Assembly (NCBI RefSeq): GCF_039388045.1
Contig: NZ_CP135015.1
Span: 186,001 to 250,000, forward strand
Length of the DNA stretch: 64,000 nucleotides
Source: Buchnera_K aphidicola_B
GTDB taxonomy: Bacteria > Pseudomonadota > Gammaproteobacteria > Enterobacterales > Enterobacteriaceae
Reading direction: 5' to 3'
Program-made: the position numbers and the translations under genes
Notes under the pieces: generated by a model
Seen by the model: only the letters and a program-made list of their open reading frames with translations
Told to the model about the DNA's origin: nothing
The model's database searches: none
Shown here: one piece after another, positions 9,489 to 18,683 of the stretch
Layout: each line of letters opens with the position of its first letter
How positions within the stretch are numbered: position 1 is the stretch's first letter

Positions 9489-10942
9489 TTATAATAAAGA
9501 ATTAAATAAGTAAGTAAAATTTTCTATACAACGCTTCCAAAATGCACGTAGATACCATAATTTCAGAATGATTAATTTAGAATGTGCAATATATTTATTT
9601 TGTATTTTTGTTAATCTTTTACTAAAATTTATATCATCAATAACTAAAGTTATTTCAAAATTTAACCAAATGCTACGCATATCTAAATTAAATGTTCCAA
9701 TTAAGCTCAATTGATCATCTATTAACACACTTTTACTATGTAATAATCCTTTTTTGCATTGATAAATTTTTACTCCTGATTCTAATAGTTCTGTAAAATA
9801 AGCTCTGCTAGCCCAATGTACTAAAAAAGAATCATTTTTTTTGGGTAAAATAATAATAACTTTTACGCCTCTTTGTGCAGCTATGCAAATTGCATATAAT
9901 AAATGCTCACTAGGTACTAAATAGGGAGTGGTTAAGATTATTTTTTTTTTTGCAGAATATATTGCAGTTAATAATACTTGATGTATTATATTTTTTAAAT
10001 AACCTGGACCTGAAGGTATAACTTCTATTGAAATGGGATTTTTTTCAATTGTTGTGAATTTTTTTAATTTTTTGGGTATTTTTTTTTTTTCTTTTTTACC
10101 TGTTTCCAATTCCCAATCACAAGAGAAAATTAAACCTATAGTTGCTGCTATAGTTCCTTCTATTCGAACCATAATATCAATCCATTTTCCTAAACCAGAA
10201 TTTTGTTTAAATAATTCCGGATCAACTAAGTTCATGCTTCCAGTATATACAATATAATTATCAATTAAAATTATTTTTCTATGTTGTCTAAGATCGATTC
10301 TTTTTAAAAATATATTTGAAAATTTTATTTTTAAAGCTTCAACTATTTTAATACCAGAGTTTTTCATTTTTTGAACCCATTTACTTCGAAAAAATTTTGA
10401 ACTACCTGTAGAATCTAACATTAATTTACATTTAATACCTTTTTTAGAAGATTTAATTAAAGCATTTGCTACATCATCTGCAATACCACCAGGTTGCCAA
10501 ATATAAAAAACAATATCGATAGTTTTAGTTGCTTTTTTTATATCGTATATTATTTTTTTTATGATATTATTAGAATTAGTAAATATTTTTATTTTTTTAT
10601 TAGTTAATCCAGATAACCCTTGGCGCTTTTTGCATAATTGCAATAAAGGTTGTGCTACATCACTAATTTTTTTTTTATAATTATAATGTAAAGAATTAAT
10701 AAATTTTAAATAATATTTTTTTTTTGAAAACATGATGCATGATATTCTTTTTTTTTTATTAGGTTTTTTTTTAATACATTGAATCCATAATAATATAATT
10801 ATTAAAAATAATAACAAAAAAATCATTTGCATAATAAAAATTGAGATTTTTTTTTTTTAAAAATCTCTATTGCAATAATTAGGTATATCAAAAAATATTT
10901 TAAAAAAAACAAATTAGTTGATATTAAAATGTATTTATCCAT
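9489..10942 (-). pseudogene. cls: Cardiolipin synthase Cls, frame broken at an A12 tract (possibly rescued by slippage)
   Basis: Cls joins two phosphatidylglycerols to make cardiolipin in the inner membrane. The long frame (9489-10832) carries both phospholipase D motifs, HRKIILIDNYIVYTGSMN and HSKSVLIDDQLSLIGTFN, but begins inside the second membrane segment. The missing N-terminus lies upstream in another frame. From ATG 10942, preceded by GGAAAG, it reads MDKYILISTNLFFLKYFLIY and then IIAIEIFKKKK, resembling E. coli residues 1-32. This frame enters an A12 run (10847-10858) and stops soon after. A +1 or -2 slip there joins the frames into about 484 residues (E. coli 486). The main frame has a TAA immediately upstream, so the only standard unslipped start is ATG 10832, giving a truncated 447-residue product. 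It is called a pseudogene for the disrupted frame, but function through polymerase slippage is plausible. Confidence 0.85.
10843..10867 (-). repeat. Poly-A tract in cls flanked by a perfect 9-bp inverted repeat
   Basis: On the cls message GAGATTTTT is followed by seven A and then AAAAATCTC. The slippery A12 run therefore forms the loop and half the 3' arm of a perfect 9-bp stem (arms 10859-10867 and 10843-10851). This is exactly where the cls reading frame breaks. Whether the fold matters for slippage is unknown. Confidence 0.7.
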
Positions 10943-11316
10943 GTTTCTTTCCAAATATTTAAAATTTATATTATTTAAAAATTTTTAATATTTTAAATAA
11001 ATTATATATTTAAATTATTTTATCTTGCATTTAAATAGAATTATATTTAAGCAAAATTAATGACAAATATTTTTAAAATTTTTAAAAATTTGTTTTTAAG
11101 TAATTTTAATTTATTAATATAATTTTTAAATATTACGTTATTAATTTTTTTTATTTATTTTAATAATATTATAATAAACAAAAATATAAATTGTATAAAT
11201 AAGCGCAATACAATTTTTATTTAATATTAAAAATTTATTATTTAAATTTTTTTATAATATTTTAAATCCTAATTTTTTATAAATATCTTTTTTTATTTAA
11301 TTTTTTTTATATTATT
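10943..11316. other. Non-coding AT-rich spacer between cls and yciB
   Basis: This 374-base spacer lies between the cls start and the end of yciB, both leftward. It is almost pure A/T with no open frame that resembles a protein, no tRNA-like GC-rich block and no clear stem. It must contain the cls promoter, but I cannot place it. Confidence 0.6.
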
Positions 11317-11859
11317 TTATTTCAGTTTATCATTTTTTGAAATTGTATATTTTATATAAATTAAATTTAATATAACAAATATCAAAATAGCCAAATTTAA
11401 AATAAAAATTTTAAAATTTACCCAAATGTTATCTGGTGAATTTAAAGCTACATAAGCATTACTAAAACCACATAATATTAAAAAAAATATCCAAGATATA
11501 TTTATTTTTCTATATATAGAGTCAGGTAATATAAATTTTTTTTTTAAAATTTTTTTAATAAATAATTTTTTCATCCATATATGATTGATAAATAAAAAAA
11601 TAGCTAAAGAAAAATAAACGAAAGTTGGTTTTAATTTTATAAATTGGCTATCATGTAATATTATAGTTAAAGTTGTAAAAAAAACTATATAGACAAAACT
11701 GATAATATCAAATTTTTTTATTTCTTTATAAATTAACCATTTAATAGCAATAGTTAAACCAGAAGTTATAATTAATGTATTAGATGCTATAAAAATGTCA
11801 TATTTTTTATAAAATAGGAAAAAACATAATATTGGTAATATATCAATAAATTTCTTCAT
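11317..11859 (-). CDS. yciB: Inner membrane septation/intracellular-spread protein YciB
   Basis: This is a small polytopic inner membrane protein (about five hydrophobic segments) linked in enterobacteria to envelope and septum synthesis. The start at 11859 is chosen because AGGTG precedes it and the protein then begins MKKFIDILP, matching E. coli MKQFLDFLP. An upstream in-frame ATG would add eleven unrelated residues. The 180-residue length equals the family (179). Conserved ILCGFSNAYVA and NIWVNFKIF near the C-terminus support the call. The molecular role of the family is poorly defined. Confidence 0.93.
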   Translation of the reverse strand: MKKFIDILPILCFFLFYKKYDIFIASNTLIITSGLTIAIKWLIYKEIKKFDIISFVYIVFFTTLTIILHDSQFIKLKPTFVYFSLAIFLFINHIWMKKLFIKKILKKKFILPDSIYRKINISWIFFLILCGFSNAYVALNSPDNIWVNFKIFILNLAILIFVILNLIYIKYTISKNDKLK

Positions 11860-11980
11860 ATTACACCTATAATAAAATTGTTTTAAATACATAAATTTAA
11901 ATATATCATTTAATTATTTTTTTAAAAAATATATTTATAATATTAAACTAGTAAATATTTATTTTTTAAAATATCATTAA

Positions 11981-12793
11981 TTAGCATAAAATTTTAGTAG
12001 ATTTTTTTAAAATTTTTATTAATTTTTGTATTTTTAATAATATTATTTTTGAATTATGTATGTTTTTTTCAATAATTTGAATTATAATTGAACCGCATAT
12101 TACTCCATTAATGCCTAATTTTATACTTTCTTTTATTTGTTTAATATCATAAATACCAAAACCTTGAATTAAAGGTGTTTTAGTTAAGTTATTAAATTTT
12201 TTAATAATTGTTTCACATGGTTTTATAGTTTTTTGTGTAATACCTGTTACACCTGTTCTAGATAATATATATATATATCCTTCTGCATATAAAGAAATTT
12301 TTGTAATTAATGCATCATCTGCATTTGGCGGGCAAATAAAAATTTGCGCAATTTGGTATTTTTTAGATAAATATAAAAATGAAACAGATTCTTCTATAGG
12401 AACATCTACAATAAGTATAGAATCTATATTTAATTCATGGCATTTTTTATAAAAATTTTTAACTCCTATATTAAAAATAATATTTGCGTAAAGTAATAAA
12501 CCAATAGGTATATTGGGAAATTTTTTTCTTATTTTTTGTAATAATTCAAAACATTTTATATAATTTATATTATTTTTTAAAGCACGAATATTTGCTGATT
12601 GTATAATTTTTCCGTCAGCCATAGGGTCGGAAAACGGAAAACCTAATTCTAATGCATCTGCTCCAGAATAAATCATTGTATTAATAATTTTATATGATAA
12701 TTCAATATTAGGGTCGCCTAATATTACAAAAGGTATAAAACATCCCTCTTCCCTTTTTTTTAATTGTTGAAATAATTTATAATAACGATTCAT
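11981..12793 (-). CDS. trpA: Tryptophan synthase alpha chain TrpA
   Basis: TrpA cleaves indole-3-glycerol phosphate to indole and channels it to TrpB. The 270-residue TIM barrel (E. coli 268) has both catalytic acids, E49 in ALELGFPFSD and D60 in DPMADG. The phosphate-binding region (SRTGVTG, and VICGSII near the end) is also present. Its ATG overlaps the trpB stop by four bases (ATGA), the usual translational coupling. It is the last gene of the leftward trpD-C-B-A operon. Confidence 0.98.
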   Translation of the reverse strand: MNRYYKLFQQLKKREEGCFIPFVILGDPNIELSYKIINTMIYSGADALELGFPFSDPMADGKIIQSANIRALKNNINYIKCFELLQKIRKKFPNIPIGLLLYANIIFNIGVKNFYKKCHELNIDSILIVDVPIEESVSFLYLSKKYQIAQIFICPPNADDALITKISLYAEGYIYILSRTGVTGITQKTIKPCETIIKKFNNLTKTPLIQGFGIYDIKQIKESIKLGINGVICGSIIIQIIEKNIHNSKIILLKIQKLIKILKKSTKILC

Positions 12794-13977
12794 AATATCT
12801 CCTTATTATTAAATTTATTTATAGTTGCAATATCTTTATCCCCTCTACCTGACAAATTAACTATTAAAGTTTGTTTTTTATTTGGATTTTGATTCATTAT
12901 TTTTAAAGCATAAGCTAATGCATGTGATGATTCTAAAGCAGGTATAATACCTTCATATTTACATAATTTTTTGAAAGCCATTACAGCATATTTGTCATTA
13001 ATACTATAATATTTAGCTCTTTTAGTTTCTTTTAACCAAGCGTGTTCTGGACCAACAGCGGGAAAATCTAATCCTGCAGAAATAGACCATGATTTTTTAA
13101 TTTGACCATTTTTATTTTGCATAATTGGTGTTTTCATTCCAAAATAAATACCTGTTCTACCATTTGTCAAAGGAGCGCCATGTTTGCCGCTATTTACACC
13201 TAATCCACCTGGTTCAATTCCAATTAATTGTACTTCTTTGTGCTTAATAAAATCAGAAAAAATTCCTATAGCATTAGATCCTCCTCCTACACATGCGATT
13301 ATGGAGTCTGGTAATTTTCCTTCAGCTTTTAAAATTTGTTTTTTAGTTTCTTTACCAATTATTTTTTGAAATTCTTTAACTATAGTTGGATATGGGTGTG
13401 GTCCAGCAGAAGTTCCGATCATATAATGTGAATTTTCATAATTTTCTGACCAATCTCTTATAGCTTCATTGCAGGCATCTTTTAAAGATTTGGAGCCACT
13501 ATGTACTGGTATAATTTTAGCTCCTAGTAATTTCATACGCAAAACATTTTGTGATTGTCTTTGTATATCTTTTTGACCCATATAAATACGACATTTTATT
13601 CCAAAAAATGATGATACCATGGCAGTTGCAACTCCATGTTGTCCTGCACCTGTTTCAGCTATAATATTTTTTTTATTCATTTTTTTAGTTAATAACAATT
13701 GCCCTATTACTTGATTAGTTTTATGCGCTCCACCATGTAATAAATCTTCTCTTTTAAGGTATATTTTAGTATTTGTTCCTTTGGTAATATTGCGACAAAG
13801 AGTTAATGGAGTTGGTCTTCCTGCATAGTTTTTTAATAAATAATGTAATTTTTTTTTAAATAATTCATCTTTTAAAGAATTAAAAAATATCTTTTCTAAA
13901 TCATATAATGCAGGAATTAATATTTGAGGAACATACATACCACCAAATGAACCAAAATATGGGTTTAATAAAGTCAT
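12790..13977 (-). CDS. trpB: Tryptophan synthase beta chain TrpB
   Basis: TrpB is the pyridoxal-phosphate enzyme that condenses indole with serine to give tryptophan. The 395-residue product (E. coli 397) keeps the PLP lysine K86 in GGAHKTNQV, the indole-site glutamate in ETGAGQHG and the phosphate loop GGGSNAIG. The C-terminal NLSGRGDKD is also intact. The gene sits 21 bases after trpC and overlaps trpA. Serine supply comes from serC in the same window. Confidence 0.98.
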   Translation of the reverse strand: MTLLNPYFGSFGGMYVPQILIPALYDLEKIFFNSLKDELFKKKLHYLLKNYAGRPTPLTLCRNITKGTNTKIYLKREDLLHGGAHKTNQVIGQLLLTKKMNKKNIIAETGAGQHGVATAMVSSFFGIKCRIYMGQKDIQRQSQNVLRMKLLGAKIIPVHSGSKSLKDACNEAIRDWSENYENSHYMIGTSAGPHPYPTIVKEFQKIIGKETKKQILKAEGKLPDSIIACVGGGSNAIGIFSDFIKHKEVQLIGIEPGGLGVNSGKHGAPLTNGRTGIYFGMKTPIMQNKNGQIKKSWSISAGLDFPAVGPEHAWLKETKRAKYYSINDKYAVMAFKKLCKYEGIIPALESSHALAYALKIMNQNPNKKQTLIVNLSGRGDKDIATINKFNNKEIL

Positions 13978-13998
13978 TTTAAATTACCTTTTATAATA

Positions 13999-15360
13999 TT
14001 AAAATGTACGTAATATTTTAAAAATTTTTTGTATTTTTTTTTCACTTTTAATTCCAGGAATACTTTCTATACCAGAATTAAAATCTAATCCAAAACAATC
14101 AAATTTTAATGCTATTTTGCAATTATCTATATTCAACCCTCCAGCAATAAAAATATTATTTATTTTTTTATTTTTTAAAATTGACCAATTAAATGTATTT
14201 CCACTACCTCCTATTATATTATCAAAAATATATTTTTTAACATGAATAAATTTTAAATTAGGAAAAGAATTTATGATAGGTATAGATTTCCATATTTTTA
14301 TTTTAGAACTTATATTTCTGCGAATATTATTTATATATTCTTGTGTTTCATTACCATGTAATTGAATAGCATATAAATTTATTTTTTTACATACATTTAT
14401 AATATAACGTGCAGTATTATTTTGAAATACAGCAACGTGTTTTAAATTTGTGTTGGAAATTATTTTTTTTGCTTTGTTTATGTTTATTTTTCTAGGAGAA
14501 TTTTTGCATAAAATTAATCCTCCATAAATAGCACCGTTTTTTTCCGAACATATTGCATCTTGTGTATTTGTTAAACCGCAAATTTTATTATTTCCAAATA
14601 TTAATCTTTTAATAGCATGATCAATATTTTTTTTTTTCATAAGATACGATCCTATTAAAAAGCCATGAACCATCTTACGTAACTTCTTTATTTGTTTAAA
14701 ACTATTTATACCTGATTCGCTAATTATTATAGTTTTTTTTGAAATTAAAGGTGCTATTTTTTGCGTATTTTGAATATTAATATTTAAGTCATTTAAATTT
14801 CTATTATTAATTCCAATAACTTTAGCTTTTAAATTTTGTGCTCTATGCATTTCATTAATATCATAAATTTCTGTTAAAATTCCCATATTTAATTTTTTTG
14901 CAATATTAGATAAATAAATATATTGTGCATCATTTAAAATAGATAACATTAATAGTATTGCATCTGCTTTATAATATCTAGCTAAATATATTTGATATTT
15001 ATCTATTATAAAATCTTTACATAATACTGGTTGGTGCACATTATTTCTTACTAATAATAAATTTTTAAAAGATCCTTTAAAAAATTCTTCATCTGTAACA
15101 ACTGAAATTGCAGAAGCATATTTTTTATATATATTAGTTATTTTTGGTAAATCAAATTTATTTCTTAACAAACCATGAGAAGGAGAATATTTTTTACATT
15201 CTAAAATATATGCTGGATATTCTTTTTTTAAATTTGAATAAAAATTTCTATCACTTTTAATAATATTGTTCTTAAAAGATGAAATAGGATTTGCTATTTT
15301 ATTATAATGAATCCATTCTTTTTTTTTTTTTAATATTTTTTTTAAAATATTATTTTTCAT
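13999..15360 (-). CDS. trpC: Bifunctional indole-3-glycerol-phosphate synthase / phosphoribosylanthranilate isomerase TrpC(F)
   Basis: This is the fused two-domain enzyme of enterobacteria. The N-terminal IGPS barrel has ILECKKYSPSHG, the KDFIIDKYQIYLARYYKADA stretch and SESGIN. The C-terminal PRAI barrel starts around NKICGLTN and ends GLDFNSGIES. The start at 15360 gives 453 residues, identical to E. coli, and overlaps the trpD stop as ATGA. An in-frame ATG nine bases earlier is less likely. Both active-site sets look complete. Confidence 0.97.
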   Translation of the reverse strand: MKNNILKKILKKKKEWIHYNKIANPISSFKNNIIKSDRNFYSNLKKEYPAYILECKKYSPSHGLLRNKFDLPKITNIYKKYASAISVVTDEEFFKGSFKNLLLVRNNVHQPVLCKDFIIDKYQIYLARYYKADAILLMLSILNDAQYIYLSNIAKKLNMGILTEIYDINEMHRAQNLKAKVIGINNRNLNDLNINIQNTQKIAPLISKKTIIISESGINSFKQIKKLRKMVHGFLIGSYLMKKKNIDHAIKRLIFGNNKICGLTNTQDAICSEKNGAIYGGLILCKNSPRKININKAKKIISNTNLKHVAVFQNNTARYIINVCKKINLYAIQLHGNETQEYINNIRRNISSKIKIWKSIPIINSFPNLKFIHVKKYIFDNIIGGSGNTFNWSILKNKKINNIFIAGGLNIDNCKIALKFDCFGLDFNSGIESIPGIKSEKKIQKIFKILRTF

Positions 15361-16364
15361 ATAATACAACTCTTAGAAATAGATAAAAGATTTTTATATG
15401 CAATTCCACTATAAATTATTTTTAATGCATATTTAGTATTTTCTTTTAAATTTAAAAAACCTAAATTTCTTAAAAATAAAGCAACATTTGCTGCTACAGT
15501 GTGTTCTAAATCAATATATTTTTTTGTTCCTTGTAATATGTTTTTAAGTATTCGAGCATTTTGTGTTACTGTACCACTTTTCAGAACATCTTTAGAATAT
15601 GGTTCTAAACCAAAATCTTTTGCTGTTAAACTATATTTAGTAATTACATTATTATTTAGTTCTGCGACATGTGTAATATCATGTAAGGTCAGTTCATCAA
15701 TATTATCGCTGTTAACTACAATAGCATGTTTATAATTTAATTTTTTTAATAAATTAATCATTGGATCTATTAAGTTATAATTATAAACTCCAATAATAGT
15801 ATAATTAGGTTTTGCAGGATTTAACAAAGGTCCTAAGATATTATATATTGTTCTAGTATTAAGATTTGCTCTAATTTTGTGAATTAATTTAAAACTAGAA
15901 TGATATTTAGGAGCTAATAAAAAACAAATATTATAATTATCTAAAAGGAAACGTGATTGATTAGGTGTTATATTTAAAGGTATTTTTAATGATTTTAAAA
16001 TATTCGCGGAACCGACTTTACTAGATATATTATAATTACAATGTTTTACTATTTTAAATCCTGCTGCAGCTAATACAAAAGCAGTTGCAGTAGAAATATT
16101 CATAGTATGAAAATCACATCCTCCTGTTCCTACAATATCAGAAAATATGTATTTAGGACGTGGAAAAAATTTACAATTTTTAAATAAACTTAATACTGCA
16201 CCATAAATTTCATCTATTGTTTCACCGCGGGTTTTAATTGTCATCAAAAGAGCTGATAATTGCATTTCATTAATTTTATTGACAATTATGAATTTAAATA
16301 ATCTTTCACTTTCTTTTTGTGTTAAATATTGACCATTATAAATTTTTTGTAAAATTTTTTTCAT
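15357..16364 (-). CDS. trpD: Anthranilate phosphoribosyltransferase TrpD
   Basis: TrpD attaches phosphoribose to anthranilate. The 335-residue product corresponds only to the transferase half of the E. coli TrpGD fusion, with the PRPP/anthranilate motifs DIVGTGGCDFHTMNIST and KHCNYNISSKVGSANIL. It is the first gene of the leftward trp operon. No trpE or trpG lies upstream; the next gene, 282 bases away, is a divergent transporter. In Buchnera trpEG is commonly plasmid-borne, which would explain this. I saw no leader peptide or attenuator. Confidence 0.97.
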   Translation of the reverse strand: MKKILQKIYNGQYLTQKESERLFKFIIVNKINEMQLSALLMTIKTRGETIDEIYGAVLSLFKNCKFFPRPKYIFSDIVGTGGCDFHTMNISTATAFVLAAAGFKIVKHCNYNISSKVGSANILKSLKIPLNITPNQSRFLLDNYNICFLLAPKYHSSFKLIHKIRANLNTRTIYNILGPLLNPAKPNYTIIGVYNYNLIDPMINLLKKLNYKHAIVVNSDNIDELTLHDITHVAELNNNVITKYSLTAKDFGLEPYSKDVLKSGTVTQNARILKNILQGTKKYIDLEHTVAANVALFLRNLGFLNLKENTKYALKIIYSGIAYKNLLSISKSCII

Positions 16365-16646
16365 GATTTAATCTTATAATATTGGATTTAAATAAATAAT
16401 ATTAAACATTTTAAATAAAATAAATTATATTAAAATATTTTTAATAAATATTAAATATAATGTATATATTAAATTTAAAATAATCATTTATTTTAAAATT
16501 AAATTATTGATAATTCTATTAAAATAAAAATTTTATCTTGATCTTTATTTTGAATAATATTAATATTTAATATTTAAATTTAATATTTATATTTAATATT
16601 TATATTTTTTTATATTATTTAATTATATGTTTAAGGGACCAGTATA

Positions 16647-17528
16647 ATGAAGAAATTATTTATATTATTATTATTTTTAATAGTTTCAATTACACTGGGG
16701 ACGACATGGATTGTTATGAAATTAGTAACAGAAACAATACCTCCAATTTTTGGAACTGGAATGCGTTTTTTATTAGCTTCTCCATTATTAATAATATTAT
16801 GTTATTTAAATAATGTTCCTTTTTTTTTTCCTACAAATAAAATAAAATATCAATTTATAATTTCTTTATTTTATTTTTTTATACCTTTTACTTTAATGTT
16901 ATATAGTAGTATCTATATTAGTTCTTTTTTTGCTTCTGTAATTTTTTCTACTATGCCAATTTTTATTATAATTATTTCTTGTATTTATTTTAAAACACAA
17001 ACTCATTTTTTGCAAATTATTGGTGTTACTATATCTTTATTTTCATTTTTTATTATTTTACTTTCCGAATTGTTATATAATATTCAAACATATAAAGGTA
17101 TATTAACTTTATTAATAGCTGTTATAAGTCATGCTTGGATTTATGTTTATACTAAAAAAAAATGTAAAAAAATATCTATATTAACTTTTAATACCTTACC
17201 TTCTTTATTTTCAGGTTTGATGTTATTAATATTATCTTATTTTATTGAAAATCCTGTAATACAGAATTTTTCTTTAAAATCTATCATTGCAATAATATAT
17301 TTAGGAAATTTTATTGGTATTTTTGGAATTTTATCATATTTTTATTTACAAAAAAATATTGATTCACTTTATACTTCTATCGTTTTTTTATTATTCCCTT
17401 TTATTGTATGTATTATTGATAAATATTACTATGCTTATAATATTACTTTATTTCAATTTTTATTACTAATATTTTTAGTATTTGGTATGTTATTAACTAT
17501 GTTACCTAAAAATATTTTGAAACTTTAA
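16647..17528 (+). CDS. DMT/EamA-family membrane transporter (YedA-like)
   Basis: This 293-residue protein has about ten hydrophobic segments in two EamA-like halves. The first half opens with a GTTWIVMKLVTETIPP segment and a MRFLLASP helix. The second half opens with KGILTLLIAVISHAWIYV. This is the drug/metabolite transporter layout. A ribosome site (AAGGGA) precedes the ATG. The substrate cannot be read from sequence; in a host-restricted bacterium an amino-acid or metabolite exporter is plausible but is inference. It stands alone, divergent from the trp operon. Confidence 0.8.
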   Translation: MKKLFILLLFLIVSITLGTTWIVMKLVTETIPPIFGTGMRFLLASPLLIILCYLNNVPFFFPTNKIKYQFIISLFYFFIPFTLMLYSSIYISSFFASVIFSTMPIFIIIISCIYFKTQTHFLQIIGVTISLFSFFIILLSELLYNIQTYKGILTLLIAVISHAWIYVYTKKKCKKISILTFNTLPSLFSGLMLLILSYFIENPVIQNFSLKSIIAIIYLGNFIGIFGILSYFYLQKNIDSLYTSIVFLLFPFIVCIIDKYYYAYNITLFQFLLLIFLVFGMLLTMLPKNILKL

Positions 17529-17594
17529 AATTTTTTTTATAATATGTTATATATATTATCATTATTAATAATTTTATAATATATATATAATTAT

Positions 17595-18338
17595 ATGATT
17601 TTCAAAATACAAAAAATATTATCTAAATATGGATTTAATTCACGTAGAAATATTGAAAAAATGATTTATAATAAAGAAATATTTATAAATAATCAATTAA
17701 TTAAAATTGGGGATGTTTTTGAGGAAAAAGATATTAAAATTATTCAAATAAAAGGTGTTTGTTTTAATACCCCATTGAAATTTTTAAATAAAATGTTAAT
17801 ATTAAATAAAAAAATTGGGCAAATTTGCTCAAAAAAAACAAATGAAAATTATAATACTATATTTGATCATTTACCTGTAATTAAATATGGAAAATGGATT
17901 AATATAGGTAGGTTAGATGTTAATACTGAAGGTTTGTTATTAATTACTACAGATGGAGAATTAGCTTACAGACTTGCACATCCTAAATATAATATTAAAA
18001 GAGATTATAAAGTAAAAGTTTGTGGTTTATTAACTACTCATTTGTTTAAAAAATTACAAAAAGGTTTATGGTATAATAAAAAATTTCTTATATTTAATAA
18101 TATTTTTTTTATAAAAGGTGATAAATTTAATAAATGGTTTGTAGTAACATTATATCAAGGAAGAAATAGGGAAGTCAGGATTTTATGGGAATCTATAGGA
18201 TTAACAGTAAAAAAATTAATAAGAATTAGTTATGCAAATATATTTTTACCAAAATCATTAAAAAAAGGGAAATTTACAGAATTGAGTAAAAAAAAAATAA
18301 ATAAATTAAGAATTTTAGTAAATCTTGCAAAGATATGA
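17595..18338 (+). CDS. rluB: 23S rRNA pseudouridine synthase RluB
   Basis: RluB converts U2605 of 23S rRNA to pseudouridine. The product has an N-terminal S4 domain (KIQKILSKYGFNSRRNIEKM) and the catalytic motif GRLDVNTEGLLLITTDGEL with its aspartate. It also has the RsuA-family end QGRNREVRILWESIGL. At 247 residues it lacks only the long basic tail of E. coli RluB (291). Membership of the RsuA/RluB/E/F family is certain and RluB is the best orthologue. No clear SD is seen before the ATG. Confidence 0.92.
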   Translation: MIFKIQKILSKYGFNSRRNIEKMIYNKEIFINNQLIKIGDVFEEKDIKIIQIKGVCFNTPLKFLNKMLILNKKIGQICSKKTNENYNTIFDHLPVIKYGKWINIGRLDVNTEGLLLITTDGELAYRLAHPKYNIKRDYKVKVCGLLTTHLFKKLQKGLWYNKKFLIFNNIFFIKGDKFNKWFVVTLYQGRNREVRILWESIGLTVKKLIRISYANIFLPKSLKKGKFTELSKKKINKLRILVNLAKI

Positions 18339-18683
18339 ATTTAAATGATATTGAAATTTTTAATATTAATTTAAATTATTGATTTTGTATAATATTTATT
18401 TTTAATATAATAAATTTTAAATTGTAATGTTTAATTTTAATTAATTTAAAAAAATTTTATTATTAAATAATAATTTTATTATATCTATAAAATTTATAAA
18501 AAAAAATTACTTAAATATTTATATTTTAAAATAATATATTATAATTTAAAATATATAAAATAATTAAATAAATTACATTAAAATTATAATAAATTACATT
18601 AAAATTATAATAAATTATAAACTATACAAATAATGTTATAATTTTTTATATTTTATTAATTAAAATTATTTAAAAATATAATT
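18339..18683. other. Non-coding spacer between rluB and rlmN with a short tandem repeat
   Basis: This is 345 bases of nearly pure A/T. The only structure seen is a 21-bp direct repeat at 18571-18620. No protein-like frame or RNA gene is visible. Confidence 0.6.
18571..18620. repeat. 21-bp tandem direct repeat, about 2.4 copies
   Basis: Two identical 21-bp units (18571-18591 and 18592-18612), each beginning AATTACATTAAAA, are followed by a partial third unit of about 8 bp. The repeat lies 64 bases upstream of rlmN and is most likely replication slippage in neutral AT sequence. Confidence 0.85.

Noticed and set aside
16365..16646. Repeated TTAATATTTATAT-like words between trpD and the transporter, considered as an operator or attenuator
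   Set aside because: The words are imprecise and low complexity, there is no Trp-codon leader peptide, and no alternative stem set is visible.
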